Part shown: one piece after another, positions 1 through 9,229 of the stretch
Layout of the letters: every line of letters begins with the position of its first letter
Numbering within the stretch: the first letter of the stretch is position 1
Origin: Parvicella sp964387945
GTDB taxonomy: Bacteria; Bacteroidota; Bacteroidia; Flavobacteriales_D; Parvicellaceae
Reading direction: 5' to 3'
Assembly (NCBI GenBank): GCA_964387945.1
Contig: CAYLYX010000014.1
Location: 25,376 to 89,375 of the forward strand
Length of the DNA: 64,000 nucleotides
The notes under the pieces: model-generated
Seen by the model: the letters and a program-made list of their open reading frames with translations, nothing else
Database searches by the model: none
What the model was told of the DNA's origin: nothing
Made by a program: the position numbers and the translations under genes

Positions 1-178
1 CCGTTGTATTATCTTGTTCTCAAAATCGGGCTGCAATATTACGAATAAATATCCGAACAACTATTAATTATTATATTTTTTTTGAATTATTTCAAAACGC
101 ACTCAATCATTGAATCAACAGGCTTTGCATCCGATAGACTGAATCCAAAAATCGACTACTACGGATGTAATTAATCAA

Positions 179-186
179 TATCTTTG
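179..186 (+). promoter_or_regulatory. Bacteroidota -7 element before the 49-residue membrane protein
   Basis: TATCTTTG fits the Bacteroidota -7 consensus TAnnTTTG. Only five bases separate it from the GTG codon at 192, so the transcript would start at or next to the start codon. I see no clear -33 TTTG upstream. Confidence 0.5.
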
Positions 187-191
187 CGCCC

Positions 192-341
192 GTGAGCAAG
201 AAACCCAACAATAAAAGTCCTTTCTCCCTATGGCTTAAGCGCATTGGATTAGCAGGATTCCTATTCTTTCTAGTCAAAGGGTTAGCTTGGTTAGCCTTCT
301 TTTACTTAGGCGCTTCCTGGTTTAAAGGTTGTGGTTTTTGA
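192..341 (+). CDS. Small hydrophobic membrane protein (49 aa), unknown function
   Basis: Function not recognised. The 49-residue product has a basic N-terminus (starts MSKKPNNK), then a hydrophobic helix of about 25 residues (roughly 18-42) and a short Cys-containing tail ending KGCGF. One membrane span is expected. The start is GTG at 192, chosen because a -7 element lies five bases upstream and no ATG is in frame. The stop codon directly abuts the stop codon of tsaD on the other strand, with no spacer, which is a gene-like arrangement. The amino-acid pattern (basic start, KRIGLAGFLFFLVKGL, then aromatic-rich helix) looks like short membrane proteins found in other Bacteroidota, but that recollection is not a firm family assignment. 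Confidence 0.55.
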   Translation: MSKKPNNKSPFSLWLKRIGLAGFLFFLVKGLAWLAFFYLGASWFKGCGF

Positions 342-1376
342 TTAAATGGCAAATCGTGCACTTGGTGCAACGTCCATTGTTGCTAAATCACCTTTTAAAT
401 ATTTATAATAGCCTGTAATGGCAATCATTGCTGCATTATCTGTGCAGTATTGAAATTCTGGAATAAACGTCCGCCAACCTTTCTGCTCTCCTACCGATTG
501 CAATCGTTTTCGCAATTCACTATTGGCAGAAACACCTCCTCCAATGGCTACATCACTTATACCTTCTTTCTTCACCAACTCCTCCAGCTTAATGAACAAA
601 TAATCAATAATGTGCTTTTGATAGGAAGCACAAATATCAGCCAAGTTTTCTTCAACAAAATTAGGGTTTTGTTGCTTTTCCTTATTGACAAAATTCATAA
701 ACTGGGTCTTCAGTCCACTGAAACTATAGGTATACCCCTCAGTTTTTGGAAATGTAAATGCAAATCGTTCGGGATCTCCTTCTTTTGCATATTTGTCGAT
801 TAATGGTCCTCCTGGGTAAGGGAGTCCTAAAACCTTTGCCGCTTTATCAAATGCCTCACCTGCCGCATCATCCATCGTCTCTCCCAGTACTTTCATTTCC
901 AGAAAATCGTTCACCAAAACCAATTGGGTATGACCTCCGGATACGGTCATACAAATAAATGGAAACTCCGGTTTCGCTTTTTCCTCTCCCTCGGCCTGAA
1001 TGAAATGGGCTAAAACATGACCAATCATGTGATTCACCTCCACAATGGGTATTCCCAGTCCCATAGCAAACGACTTTGCAAAACTAGTTCCTACCAATAA
1101 AGAGCCTAACAACCCCGGACCTCTTGTAAAAGCTACAGCATCAATTTGTTCTTTTTTGATTCCAGCAGCTTTGATGGCAGCATCTACTACGGGAATAATG
1201 TTCTGCTGATGCGCTCTAGAAGCCAACTCTGGCACTACTCCACCATATTTTTTATGCACCTCCTGACCAGCCGTAACATTAGATAACATCACATCGTTTC
1301 TTAAGATAGCCGCTGATGTGTCGTCACAACTCGATTCTATCCCAAGAATGTACTTATATTTGTGTTGGCTTGTCAT
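342..1376 (-). CDS. tsaD: tRNA N6-threonylcarbamoyladenosine transferase TsaD
   Basis: TsaD transfers the threonylcarbamoyl group from threonylcarbamoyl-AMP to adenosine 37 of ANN-decoding tRNAs, working with TsaB and TsaE in the cytoplasm. At 344 residues it is close to the usual length (about 340). The metal-binding histidines are visible as HMIGH (residues 116-120). Other family motifs are IESSCDDT near the N-terminus, VSGGHTQLVLV in the middle, DDAAGEAFDKAAK, and GGGVSAN near the C-terminus. The ATG at 1376 is preceded by a -7 element on the same strand. The gene is divergent from tamB, and the tamB promoter appears to lie inside the tsaD 5' coding region. Its 3' end abuts the small membrane-protein gene. 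No tsaB or tsaE is in the window. Confidence 0.97.
   Translation of the reverse strand: MTSQHKYKYILGIESSCDDTSAAILRNDVMLSNVTAGQEVHKKYGGVVPELASRAHQQNIIPVVDAAIKAAGIKKEQIDAVAFTRGPGLLGSLLVGTSFAKSFAMGLGIPIVEVNHMIGHVLAHFIQAEGEEKAKPEFPFICMTVSGGHTQLVLVNDFLEMKVLGETMDDAAGEAFDKAAKVLGLPYPGGPLIDKYAKEGDPERFAFTFPKTEGYTYSFSGLKTQFMNFVNKEKQQNPNFVEENLADICASYQKHIIDYLFIKLEELVKKEGISDVAIGGGVSANSELRKRLQSVGEQKGWRTFIPEFQYCTDNAAMIAITGYYKYLKGDLATMDVAPSARFAI
1355..1362 (+). promoter_or_regulatory. -7 element for tamB, inside the tsaD coding sequence
   Basis: TATATTTG matches TAnnTTTG on the plus strand. It overlaps the first codons of tsaD on the opposite strand. Its position means the tamB transcript begins after about 1367, which argues against the in-frame GTG at 1362 as start. 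Confidence 0.5.
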
Positions 1377-1388
1377 AGCTGGAAAATA

Positions 1389-4300
1389 TTGGGCAAAATT
1401 ATCAAAAATATAGCAACGGGAATACTCAAGTTTATTGGGTATACGCTCGAGTTTGTGCTTTTCATTACTATCGCCTTTATTTTCTTAATCCGCTCTCCTT
1501 GGGTACAAACCTATGTGGCTCATCTAGTTGCATCTTACTACAGTTCCGAATTGGGAACAGAAGTAGAGGTTGAAAGTGTTAAAATCTACGGCTTGGATTA
1601 TGCTGAAATTATTGGACTTCAAATTAAAGATCAACGGGGCGACACGCTCATTTATAGCCCTAAATTTTCTGGCTCCGTAGAAGTACTTAGCATGCGAAGT
1701 GAATTTGCGATACTTAAGGCCGTAAACTCTGACAATGCTAGGGTAAAGCTACAAAAGTACAAGGGAGATTCGGTCACTAACATGCAGTTCGTTATCGACT
1801 ACTTCTCTTCTGAGGATACCACAGAAAGTGAATTCAAGATCAAGATCAATGAGATTAACCTCTCTGACATGCACTTCTCGTATGACAACTGGAACATTGA
1901 TCCTATTCCATATGGAATGGATTACAATCACCTCGACTTGAAAAAAATTAACGGAAAGGTCGCCTCACTACGAAATCGTAACGGAGTGACTACGTTCAGT
2001 CTGGACAGCGTAAATCTGCAAGATAAGTCGGGCTTTGTGTTGAATCACTTACATTGTTACTTTCTTGCTAGCGACAAGAAAATCAAATTTGAAGACCTGA
2101 GTATTCTAACGCCCCATTCTAATATGGACATTAAGGGGCTTTCGTTTAATTATCACGACTATGGTGACCTAAGCGACTTTCTTCATGCAGTTGTCATGAA
2201 AGGTAATATCCGTCCTTCGCGATTGAACCTTCAAGACCTATCCTATTTTGCTCCAGTTTTTAAAGACTTCAAGAACAACATCAAGATAGAAGGAATATTA
2301 GATGGAACCGTCAACAATTTCAATATCAAGGACTTATACTTAGGGCTAAGTCCAGTGACTTATTACTCGGGAGAAGTAGACATTAAGGGACTTCCTTACG
2401 TAGATCAGTCGTTGTTTTACATGAATATTGAGAGTTTGCAGACCACAGCAGAAGATCTCCGAAAGTTTGATTATATCGCAATGGGATTGGAGGAAGACCC
2501 AGAGATTCCAAAACAATTGGATCGACTCGGTTTGGTTCAAATATCTGGTACCATCGATGGTTTTTTGGATGAATTCTACACCAACCTCGTAGTAGAATCC
2601 GAAGGTGGATCGGCAAGCGCATACCTACAAGCTGGGCTCGATACCTTATATACCTTGAATTATGTGGGAGACATCAGTACTAAGGATGTTGTTCTGGGCG
2701 AATTAATTGGAGACCAAAACATTGGAAACCTCACTTCGGAAATTAGTCTAAAGGGACATGGCGTTACCCTTGACGAATTGGAAACAACCGTAATTGGGCG
2801 CGTTCACAATTTTAATCTTTACGGATACAACTACGGAGAAATCAACCTCAATACGGTTAAAGTATCAGGACAGAAGTTAGATGGTGTGGTAGAAATAGAA
2901 GACAACAATCTTGATTTCTTTTTCAATGGGAAAGTTGACCTAAACGGCAAAACCCCAAAGTTTGACTTTATTGCTGATATTGGGAAGGCCAATTTGCATG
3001 AATTGCGACTCATTGATCGTCCTACCTCTTCTTTTAAGGGAAAAGTTCATGTAGAAAACTGTTCGGGTAGCTCACTGGATGACTTTAAGGGAGTGGTTAC
3101 AATAGAAGGTGCCGAATATTATGAAAATGGAACTACTTATGAGTTTGATGCGCTCCGCTTAGAATCATCACAAGACTCCGCCTATCGAGAAATTCATGTT
3201 CGCTCACAATTTGCCGATGTGGATATGACGGGAGAATATCACCTTGCCAAATTAGATGAGAGTTTGTATAGCTTAGCCAATAAAGTTTTTCCCAGTCTCT
3301 TCAAGTACAGAGAGAACGAAGATATCCCCACCGAAGTATTTGACCTTCAAATTGTCATCAAAGACCTCTCGGCACTTACCAATATCTTCTATCCCGACCT
3401 TGAAGTTGCCCCCTACACTGAAATTGGGATGAAATATGATAGTGACTATGAAATGTTAGAGCTATCCGCTCAATCGGATTATATCAATTATAAAGATATG
3501 AGGGTGGTTAACTTTACGTTGGACACTACACAAAAGTTTGTTGTCTTTGACCCTTTCTATACTGTTGATTTGCATGCGGACTCTGCTATACTTGGTGCCG
3601 GTGTGCATTTCGAAAATCTAGCAATTCTCTCCGACCTGTACAACGATGATCTCCATACTGAAATCAGCTGGCATAAGGATGATTCTACTTATTGGGGAGC
3701 GTTAGAATCCGATATTGACGTGCGAAGTTCATCAGAAATGATGTTTGCACTCCACCCCTCAGACATCTATCATGAAAAACTAGGCAAATGGTCCATTGAC
3801 AATGAAGCCTACGTTAAAATCGATAGCACCTCACTTAAGTTTGACAATTTTAGGGCGACCAATGAATCTCAATCCGTGAAGGTCTTAGGAACAGTCTCAG
3901 AAGATCCTAATGATAGGTTAAAAGTACTGATTGGCCAATTCAACATGAACAACCTCGATGCGTTCATGACTGATTCTACTCAAGTAAAAGGTACTATGAC
4001 AGCTACGGCATACATTACGGACGTTTACAATGATATGTATTATGACGCCTACTGCTGGATCGACAATCTGGAACTTGACCAGTATGAAATTGGCGATGTA
4101 GAAGCCGTAGCTGGTTGGAATCCGCTTGAAGAACGAATAGAAATTACAGGAGATATTTTCTCAAGTGCATCAAATTCTACGTTTAAAATTGAAAAAGGGT
4201 ATTACTATATCAAACGAGAAGAAAATAACTTAGACTTTGACATTAACTTCAGGGAAACTGATCTTGCATTTGCCAATGTGTTCATGCCAGATGGGTTTTC

Positions 4301-5987
4301 CAATTTACAAGGATTACTAAATGGCCACCTTTATGTGAAGGGAAGTACAACTGTTCCTGAGTTGAATGGAGTGGTCAACCTTCACGATGCTGGGTTAAAG
4401 ATTGACATGCTCAATACTTCTTATTATGCCAATGGGGATGTCATCATCGAACCAGACATGATCCTGCTGAACGGAATTCCAATCAAAGACAAATTAGGTG
4501 CGAAAGGATTTTTAAGTGGCTCGTTCTTTCATCAAAACTTTGCGAAATATAGTTATGACTTCTATGCCTCTTTTAATAACCCTTTCCTTGTGATGAATAC
4601 CACCTATGACATGAATCCTCTGTACTATGGAAATGCATTTGCTACAGGTGATGTTTCTATCGCGTATGACGATTATAATGAACTTGAAATTGTGGTAAAC
4701 GCCAAATCGGAGAAGGGCACCGACATTACGCTTCCGCTATACGGAAGTGAGGATGTAGAATTGCAGGACTTTATTACGTTCGTGAGTAATGACAGCACCC
4801 AAAAAGAAGATGAATACGATGTCGATCTGGAAGGAATTGAGATGACGCTGAGCATGGATATCACCGAGGATGCAAAAATCAAACTGGTATTTGATGATAT
4901 TGTGGGTGATGCGATGCAAGGAACCGGTGAAGGTCATATCGATATGTATATTGACCAATTCTATGATTTCTACATGTTTGGTTCATATGAAGTCTATCAG
5001 GGAAGTTATTTGTTTACGTTAAAAGACCTGCTCAATAAGAAATTTGAGGTGGAAAAAGGAGGCACCATCAACTGGTACGGTGATCCCTACGAAGCAGATA
5101 TTGACCTTACGGCAATCTATAAACTCAAGACCAGTTTGTATGACATCATGCCAGAAAATCAGCGCGAGTCTTATCGTCAAAAAACGGATGTAGAAACGCA
5201 CATGCACCTCACGGATAACCTGTTCAATCCTATCCTAAACTTTGATATTGAATTGCCTAGAAGCGATGAAAACGCCAAAACCATCTTAGCGAATATGGTG
5301 AGTACAGAAGCCGAAATGAACAAACAAGTCTTCTCGCTCCTATTGCTCAACAAATTCTTACCCAGTGAGTACAATACTACAGGTTCTTCATCGGGAGGTA
5401 CAGCAGCCATTGGGAACACCACTTCCGAAATGTTAAGTAATCAGTTGAGCAACATGCTTTCTAAGTTTAGCGATGACTTTGATATTGGGTTTAATTACCA
5501 GCCAGGCGATGAAGTGACCTCTCAAGAAGTGGCACTTGCCTTGAGCACACAGCTCCTTGATGACCGATTGACAATTACAACCAACCTAGGTGTGAGCCAT
5601 CAAAATGCGGGAGATAATAGCAACAGTTTGATTGGAGATGTAGATGTAGAGTACAAAATCAACGAAGAGGGAAACACACGGGTTCACGGTTTCAACCGAA
5701 GTAACGAATACGATATTACCCAACAAGAAGCTACATATACGCAGGGAGTCGGGGTTTTTTATCAAGAGTCTTTTTCTACTTTTTCTGAATTGATGTGCAA
5801 ACTAAAGAATATCTTTATCAAGAAAGAAAATGAGTGCGCTGAGTGTAATGTAAATTGTAATCAACTGCTCACGGAAGAAGAAAAAGAAGCTTGTAAAGAG
5901 CAAAAGAAAAAAGACAAAGAGGCTTGTAAAGAAGAACGCAAGCAAAGGAAAAAAGACAAGGAAAAGAAAACCGATGACAACGAATGA
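1389..5987 (+). CDS. tamB: TamB-type translocation/assembly protein (DUF490)
   Basis: This 1532-residue protein matches the TamB/AsmA-like bridge family that spans the periplasm and is implicated in phospholipid transport and outer-membrane protein assembly. The start is taken as TTG at 1389, giving MGKIIKNIATG followed by one membrane anchor (about residues 14-34); a GTG at 1362 is possible but sits on the promoter. The body is a long series of beta-rich repeats with alternating polar and hydrophobic residues, as expected for a hydrophobic groove. The C-terminal DUF490 region (roughly 1000-1450) contains MYGSYEV-like strands such as FMFGSYEVYQGSYLF. The last ~50 residues are unusual: several Cys (CAECNVNC) then a very Lys/Glu-rich tail. 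The 3' end overlaps pdxH by 14 bases, suggesting co-transcription. Placement beside tsaD is common in Bacteroidota (recollection). Confidence 0.9.
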   Translation: MGKIIKNIATGILKFIGYTLEFVLFITIAFIFLIRSPWVQTYVAHLVASYYSSELGTEVEVESVKIYGLDYAEIIGLQIKDQRGDTLIYSPKFSGSVEVLSMRSEFAILKAVNSDNARVKLQKYKGDSVTNMQFVIDYFSSEDTTESEFKIKINEINLSDMHFSYDNWNIDPIPYGMDYNHLDLKKINGKVASLRNRNGVTTFSLDSVNLQDKSGFVLNHLHCYFLASDKKIKFEDLSILTPHSNMDIKGLSFNYHDYGDLSDFLHAVVMKGNIRPSRLNLQDLSYFAPVFKDFKNNIKIEGILDGTVNNFNIKDLYLGLSPVTYYSGEVDIKGLPYVDQSLFYMNIESLQTTAEDLRKFDYIAMGLEEDPEIPKQLDRLGLVQISGTIDGFLDEFYTNLVVESEGGSASAYLQAGLDTLYTLNYVGDISTKDVVLGELIGDQNIGNLTSEISLKGHGVTLDELETTVIGRVHNFNLYGYNYGEINLNTVKVSGQKLDGVVEIEDNNLDFFFNGKVDLNGKTPKFDFIADIGKANLHELRLIDRPTSSFKGKVHVENCSGSSLDDFKGVVTIEGAEYYENGTTYEFDALRLESSQDSAYREIHVRSQFADVDMTGEYHLAKLDESLYSLANKVFPSLFKYRENEDIPTEVFDLQIVIKDLSALTNIFYPDLEVAPYTEIGMKYDSDYEMLELSAQSDYINYKDMRVVNFTLDTTQKFVVFDPFYTVDLHADSAILGAGVHFENLAILSDLYNDDLHTEISWHKDDSTYWGALESDIDVRSSSEMMFALHPSDIYHEKLGKWSIDNEAYVKIDSTSLKFDNFRATNESQSVKVLGTVSEDPNDRLKVLIGQFNMNNLDAFMTDSTQVKGTMTATAYITDVYNDMYYDAYCWIDNLELDQYEIGDVEAVAGWNPLEERIEITGDIFSSASNSTFKIEKGYYYIKREENNLDFDINFRETDLAFANVFMPDGFSNLQGLLNGHLYVKGSTTVPELNGVVNLHDAGLKIDMLNTSYYANGDVIIEPDMILLNGIPIKDKLGAKGFLSGSFFHQNFAKYSYDFYASFNNPFLVMNTTYDMNPLYYGNAFATGDVSIAYDDYNELEIVVNAKSEKGTDITLPLYGSEDVELQDFITFVSNDSTQKEDEYDVDLEGIEMTLSMDITEDAKIKLVFDDIVGDAMQGTGEGHIDMYIDQFYDFYMFGSYEVYQGSYLFTLKDLLNKKFEVEKGGTINWYGDPYEADIDLTAIYKLKTSLYDIMPENQRESYRQKTDVETHMHLTDNLFNPILNFDIELPRSDENAKTILANMVSTEAEMNKQVFSLLLLNKFLPSEYNTTGSSSGGTAAIGNTTSEMLSNQLSNMLSKFSDDFDIGFNYQPGDEVTSQEVALALSTQLLDDRLTITTNLGVSHQNAGDNSNSLIGDVDVEYKINEEGNTRVHGFNRSNEYDITQQEATYTQGVGVFYQESFSTFSELMCKLKNIFIKKENECAECNVNCNQLLTEEEKEACKEQKKKDKEACKEERKQRKKDKEKKTDDNE
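1394..1401 (-). promoter_or_regulatory. -7 element for tsaD
   Basis: Read on the minus strand, positions 1401-1394 give TAATTTTG, matching TAnnTTTG, 17 bases before the tsaD ATG. It overlaps the first codons of tamB, so the two divergent promoters are interleaved with each other's coding starts. Confidence 0.45.
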
Positions 5988-6621
5988 TTTTTTAAAAAAG
6001 CTACGTCATGATTTTGCCAAGCAAACGCTCAGCAAAAAAGATGCGCACGACAATCCTTTTGAGCAATTCACATCTTGGCTAGAGGAAGCTATAAAAGCAA
6101 ATGTAACTGAACCGATTGCTACAACTATTGCCACAGTTAGTAAATATGGACAACCTTCTTCTCGGATTGTTTACATCAGAGATATCAATCCTAATGGTTT
6201 TGTTTTTTTTACCAATTACCTCAGTAAAAAAGGAATTGACATCAGCGTAAACCCAAAAGGATGCATGAATTTCTTTTGGCCCGAAATAGAACGTCAAATT
6301 CGTATAGAAGGTGTGATTGAAAAAGTAACTCACGATATATCTGATGCTTACTTTGCAGATCGACCAAAAGCTTCGCAAATTGGAGCACACGCCTCGCATC
6401 AAAGCCAGCCACTAGGGTCTCGCAAAGAACTCGAGCAACGAATCGCTGAATTGACTGAGAAGTATGAGAATCAGGAAGTTCCTCGTCCTTCAAACTGGGG
6501 TGGATATATCCTTGTGCCCCATTATTTTGAATTTTGGCAAGGACGCCCTAGCCGTTTGCACGATAGAATTGCGTATAACAAAGACGATGAGGATTGGAAA
6601 TTAGTTCGGTTAAACCCTTAG
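5974..6621 (+). CDS. pdxH: Pyridoxamine 5'-phosphate oxidase
   Basis: PdxH oxidises pyridoxamine- or pyridoxine-5'-phosphate to pyridoxal phosphate with FMN and oxygen. The 215-residue length is standard. FMN- and substrate-binding motifs are present: SRIVYIRDINPNGFVFFTNY (about 56-75), NFFWPEIERQIRIEG, SQPLGSR, and the C-terminal FWQGRPSRLHDRIAY. The start ATG lies inside the tamB 3' end (14-base overlap), so translation is probably coupled to tamB. The gene converges on the leftward secreted-protein operon, and I see no strong terminator between them. Confidence 0.96.
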   Translation: MTTNDFLKKLRHDFAKQTLSKKDAHDNPFEQFTSWLEEAIKANVTEPIATTIATVSKYGQPSSRIVYIRDINPNGFVFFTNYLSKKGIDISVNPKGCMNFFWPEIERQIRIEGVIEKVTHDISDAYFADRPKASQIGAHASHQSQPLGSRKELEQRIAELTEKYENQEVPRPSNWGGYILVPHYFEFWQGRPSRLHDRIAYNKDDEDWKLVRLNP

Positions 6622-6647
6622 CAGGGGAAAGGGGGATATCCAGCTGA

Positions 6648-7895
6648 TTACTTTACTACCAACCGCTTTGTTGCTAAAGTAACACCATCTTGCTTGATCT
6701 CAATGAAGTAAATCCCTTTAGAAAGGTCAAAAGAAAGCATTTTTGAAAAGGTATCTTGAAAAACCGTATGATCCAGCCTTCTTCCGTTGACATCATGAAC
6801 TGAAACTTCTGTAAACAACTGCTCACTGGTTACCTTAAACACATCTTCTGTTGGGTTGGGATATACATTGACATCTACTTGTACATTTTCCTCCAAAGAT
6901 AGGTAGCCCTGTATTTCCGTTTCGTTGAAGACGTACCATCCAAAATTGCACGCTATCCAGATATTCCCAAAGGAATCAGAAGAAATACTTTTAGGGTAGT
7001 TTTGCAAATTGATATCGTAGACTACAAAATCATCCGAAGGGGAGTTATACTTGTAGAGAGACCCTCCAGTATTTTCTACACCCCATAAAACACCATTATT
7101 ATCAACTGTAATATCATTCACGTATTGAGATGGTAGTGAAGAGTTTACCTCATCATAATATTGAAAATTAGTCCCATCAAATTTCACAAAATTCTTCATA
7201 TTCGACCCTCCTATTGAAATAATCCACACATTTCCGAGACCATCAAAACAAATTCTTCTTTGCAGTCGAGAATAGTGATAGTTTGAATCGAAAGGAATCT
7301 CATATTGGGTGTAGCTGACCCCGTCAAACTTACCTAAGGCTCCTTTATAAAGCAACCACACTTCCCCACTACTGTCTACTCCGATCGTAGCTGGAATAGA
7401 GTCTGGTAAATTTGAGTTCGAACTATTATAGATATTAAGTTGACCACCTGAATATTTATACAGACTGGCCTCATCATCACTACAAAAGAAAATGTCATGA
7501 TCATGATGGGTAACATCTCGAGTAAGCGTATTATTATAAATATTGTGAAGCGAATTAGTAGCTTTTACGTAATATTTTATTCCATACCACTCATAAGAAA
7601 ACCATAAAGTATCACCATTGTCATATAATGGTTCTATATATTCTCCTGTTCCTGTAAGTTGCGGACATATCGTCTCATCATACCTCTCGTAAGTATTGTT
7701 CACAATATCATACTTTATCATATCCCCTTGTCCTGTTCCTGCCCACAAATAATTACCAAAGCACTTTAAAGTTCGGTGTTTTGGCAGGTAATTATAGCTC
7801 AAGTCAAATGAATCTTGGTGGACAAACATAAGATCTTGTGATACGACCGTAAAACTCATAAACAGAAGCAGGGATATATACACTATTTTTTTCAT
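6648..7895 (-). CDS. Secreted propeller-type protein with T9SS type A sorting domain (paralogue 2)
   Basis: Function unknown. The 415-residue protein starts with a signal peptide (MKKIVYISLLLFMSFTVVSQ) and ends with a T9SS sorting domain (about 335-415) beginning VYPNPTEDVFKV, so it is probably exported to the cell surface or medium. Between them are repeats such as GNVWIISIGG and GNIWIACNFG, a pattern typical of two-component-regulator-type beta-propeller blades, with repeated N-S-N/S-L-P turns. It is the third gene of an operon behind a subtilisin-like protease and a close paralogue (95 bases away). Its N- and C-terminal segments are nearly identical to that paralogue while the middle has diverged. 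Confidence 0.8.
   Translation of the reverse strand: MKKIVYISLLLFMSFTVVSQDLMFVHQDSFDLSYNYLPKHRTLKCFGNYLWAGTGQGDMIKYDIVNNTYERYDETICPQLTGTGEYIEPLYDNGDTLWFSYEWYGIKYYVKATNSLHNIYNNTLTRDVTHHDHDIFFCSDDEASLYKYSGGQLNIYNSSNSNLPDSIPATIGVDSSGEVWLLYKGALGKFDGVSYTQYEIPFDSNYHYSRLQRRICFDGLGNVWIISIGGSNMKNFVKFDGTNFQYYDEVNSSLPSQYVNDITVDNNGVLWGVENTGGSLYKYNSPSDDFVVYDINLQNYPKSISSDSFGNIWIACNFGWYVFNETEIQGYLSLEENVQVDVNVYPNPTEDVFKVTSEQLFTEVSVHDVNGRRLDHTVFQDTFSKMLSFDLSKGIYFIEIKQDGVTLATKRLVVK
6651..6937. repeat. Direct repeat copy A (3' ends of the propeller paralogues)
   Basis: This 287-base segment aligns without gaps to 7994-8280 (constant offset of 1343) and differs at only scattered positions. It encodes the T9SS sorting domain and the preceding linker of the downstream paralogue. 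Confidence 0.85.
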
Positions 7896-7990
7896 GATGC
7901 ACTGCTAGACCTACTTATCACAGGTGCATCCTAAAATAACAAATATCCCCCAATCTCCTAGAATTATTATTCGAAAATCCTGCAATTAAA

Positions 7991-9229
7991 TCACTTTACT
8001 ACCAACCGCTTTGTTGCTAAAGTAATACCATCTTGCTTGATCTCAATGAAGTAAATCCCTTTAGAAAGATCAAAAGAAAGCATTTTTGAAAAGGTATCTT
8101 GAAAAACCGCATGATTCAACCTTCTTCCGTTGATATCATGAACTGAAACTTCTGTAAACAACTGCTCACTGGTTACCTTAAACACATCTTCAGTTGGGTT
8201 GGGATATACATTGATATCCACATTTACTTGTTCCTCTGAGGATAGGTAACCTTGTATTTCCGTTTCGTTAAAGACGTACCAGCCTGAAACGCTAGCGATC
8301 CATAAATTACCTTTTCTATCAAAATCAATACTGCGCGGTCCTTGGACACTCATATCATAAGTAATAAAATTATTTAAATCGTAATCATACTTATAAATAA
8401 AACCAAGACCATCAACAAACCAGACTCCATCGTTGGTGTCGATTGCAATATCTGCTGGAGCTAAATTTGGTAGTGAAGAATTTGTTTGATCATAATAATA
8501 AAAAGAAGAACCATCGAACCTTACAAGGTCTTTTATATTACTTCCGTGGGAGGCAATCCAAACATCTCCATTTTTGTCAAAAACCATTCTTCTAACTGGT
8601 CTTGTATAATTGTAATTGGATATAAACGGCATATTATATCGCGTGTATTGACTACCATCTAAAACTCCAAGAACCCCATCATATGCTACCCATAAATCAC
8701 CATCTTCATCAAGCGCAATTGTCATAGGAATAGAATCTGGCAGGTTAGAATTGGAACTATTATAAACCGTAAGCTGACCGTTATTGAAATGGTAAACATT
8801 TTTTTCCGAGCTACTGCAAAAGTAAATGTCACCGTTGCTGTAAACTACATCACGAACGGGTGTATTGGAGTATACATCATGCAAAGTATTGGTTGATTTA
8901 ACATAATACTTAATGCCACTCCATTCGTAAGAAAACCATAGGGTATCTCCATCGTAGTGAAGTGGAAGAATATTTTCTCCGACAATTCCAAATTGAGTGC
9001 ATATGTCTTCATCGTACAATTGATAGGTATCTGTGAGCACATTATACTTCATGATCTCCCCATAACTCATTCCAGCCCAAACCTCATCCCCAAAACACTT
9101 TAAAGTTCGATGTATCGGTAAGTAATCGTGACCTAAATTAAACGTATCCTCTGGAATTAGTAAGGCTTTCTGAGATACGACCGTAAAACTCATAAACAGA
9201 AGTAAGGATAGATATACTATTTTTTTCAT
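7991..9229 (-). CDS. Secreted propeller-type protein with T9SS type A sorting domain (paralogue 1)
   Basis: Function unknown. This 412-residue protein has the same architecture as its downstream neighbour: signal peptide MKKIVYLSLLLFMSFTVVSQ, propeller-like repeats (GDLWVAYDGVLG, GDVWIASHGSN, GNLWIASVSG), then a T9SS sorting domain from VYPNPTEDVFKV. Its ATG overlaps the stop of the upstream subtilisin-like protease by four bases, so translation is probably coupled. The sequence conserved between the two paralogues is concentrated at the ends and in the phrase YNSSNSNLPDSIP, while blade loops differ. This could reflect domain shuffling or gene conversion at the ends. Confidence 0.82.
   Translation of the reverse strand: MKKIVYLSLLLFMSFTVVSQKALLIPEDTFNLGHDYLPIHRTLKCFGDEVWAGMSYGEIMKYNVLTDTYQLYDEDICTQFGIVGENILPLHYDGDTLWFSYEWSGIKYYVKSTNTLHDVYSNTPVRDVVYSNGDIYFCSSSEKNVYHFNNGQLTVYNSSNSNLPDSIPMTIALDEDGDLWVAYDGVLGVLDGSQYTRYNMPFISNYNYTRPVRRMVFDKNGDVWIASHGSNIKDLVRFDGSSFYYYDQTNSSLPNLAPADIAIDTNDGVWFVDGLGFIYKYDYDLNNFITYDMSVQGPRSIDFDRKGNLWIASVSGWYVFNETEIQGYLSSEEQVNVDINVYPNPTEDVFKVTSEQLFTEVSVHDINGRRLNHAVFQDTFSKMLSFDLSKGIYFIEIKQDGITLATKRLVVK
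7994..8280. repeat. Direct repeat copy B (3' ends of the propeller paralogues)
   Basis: Partner of 6651-6937, aligned without gaps. Because the two copies lie in the same orientation, recombination between them would delete one paralogue body and leave one fused gene. Confidence 0.85.

Noticed and set aside
1362..1388. GTG at 1362 as the tamB start
   Set aside because: It overlaps the last base of the tamB -7 element and tsaD codons; TTG at 1389 gives a normal basic N-terminus and membrane anchor.
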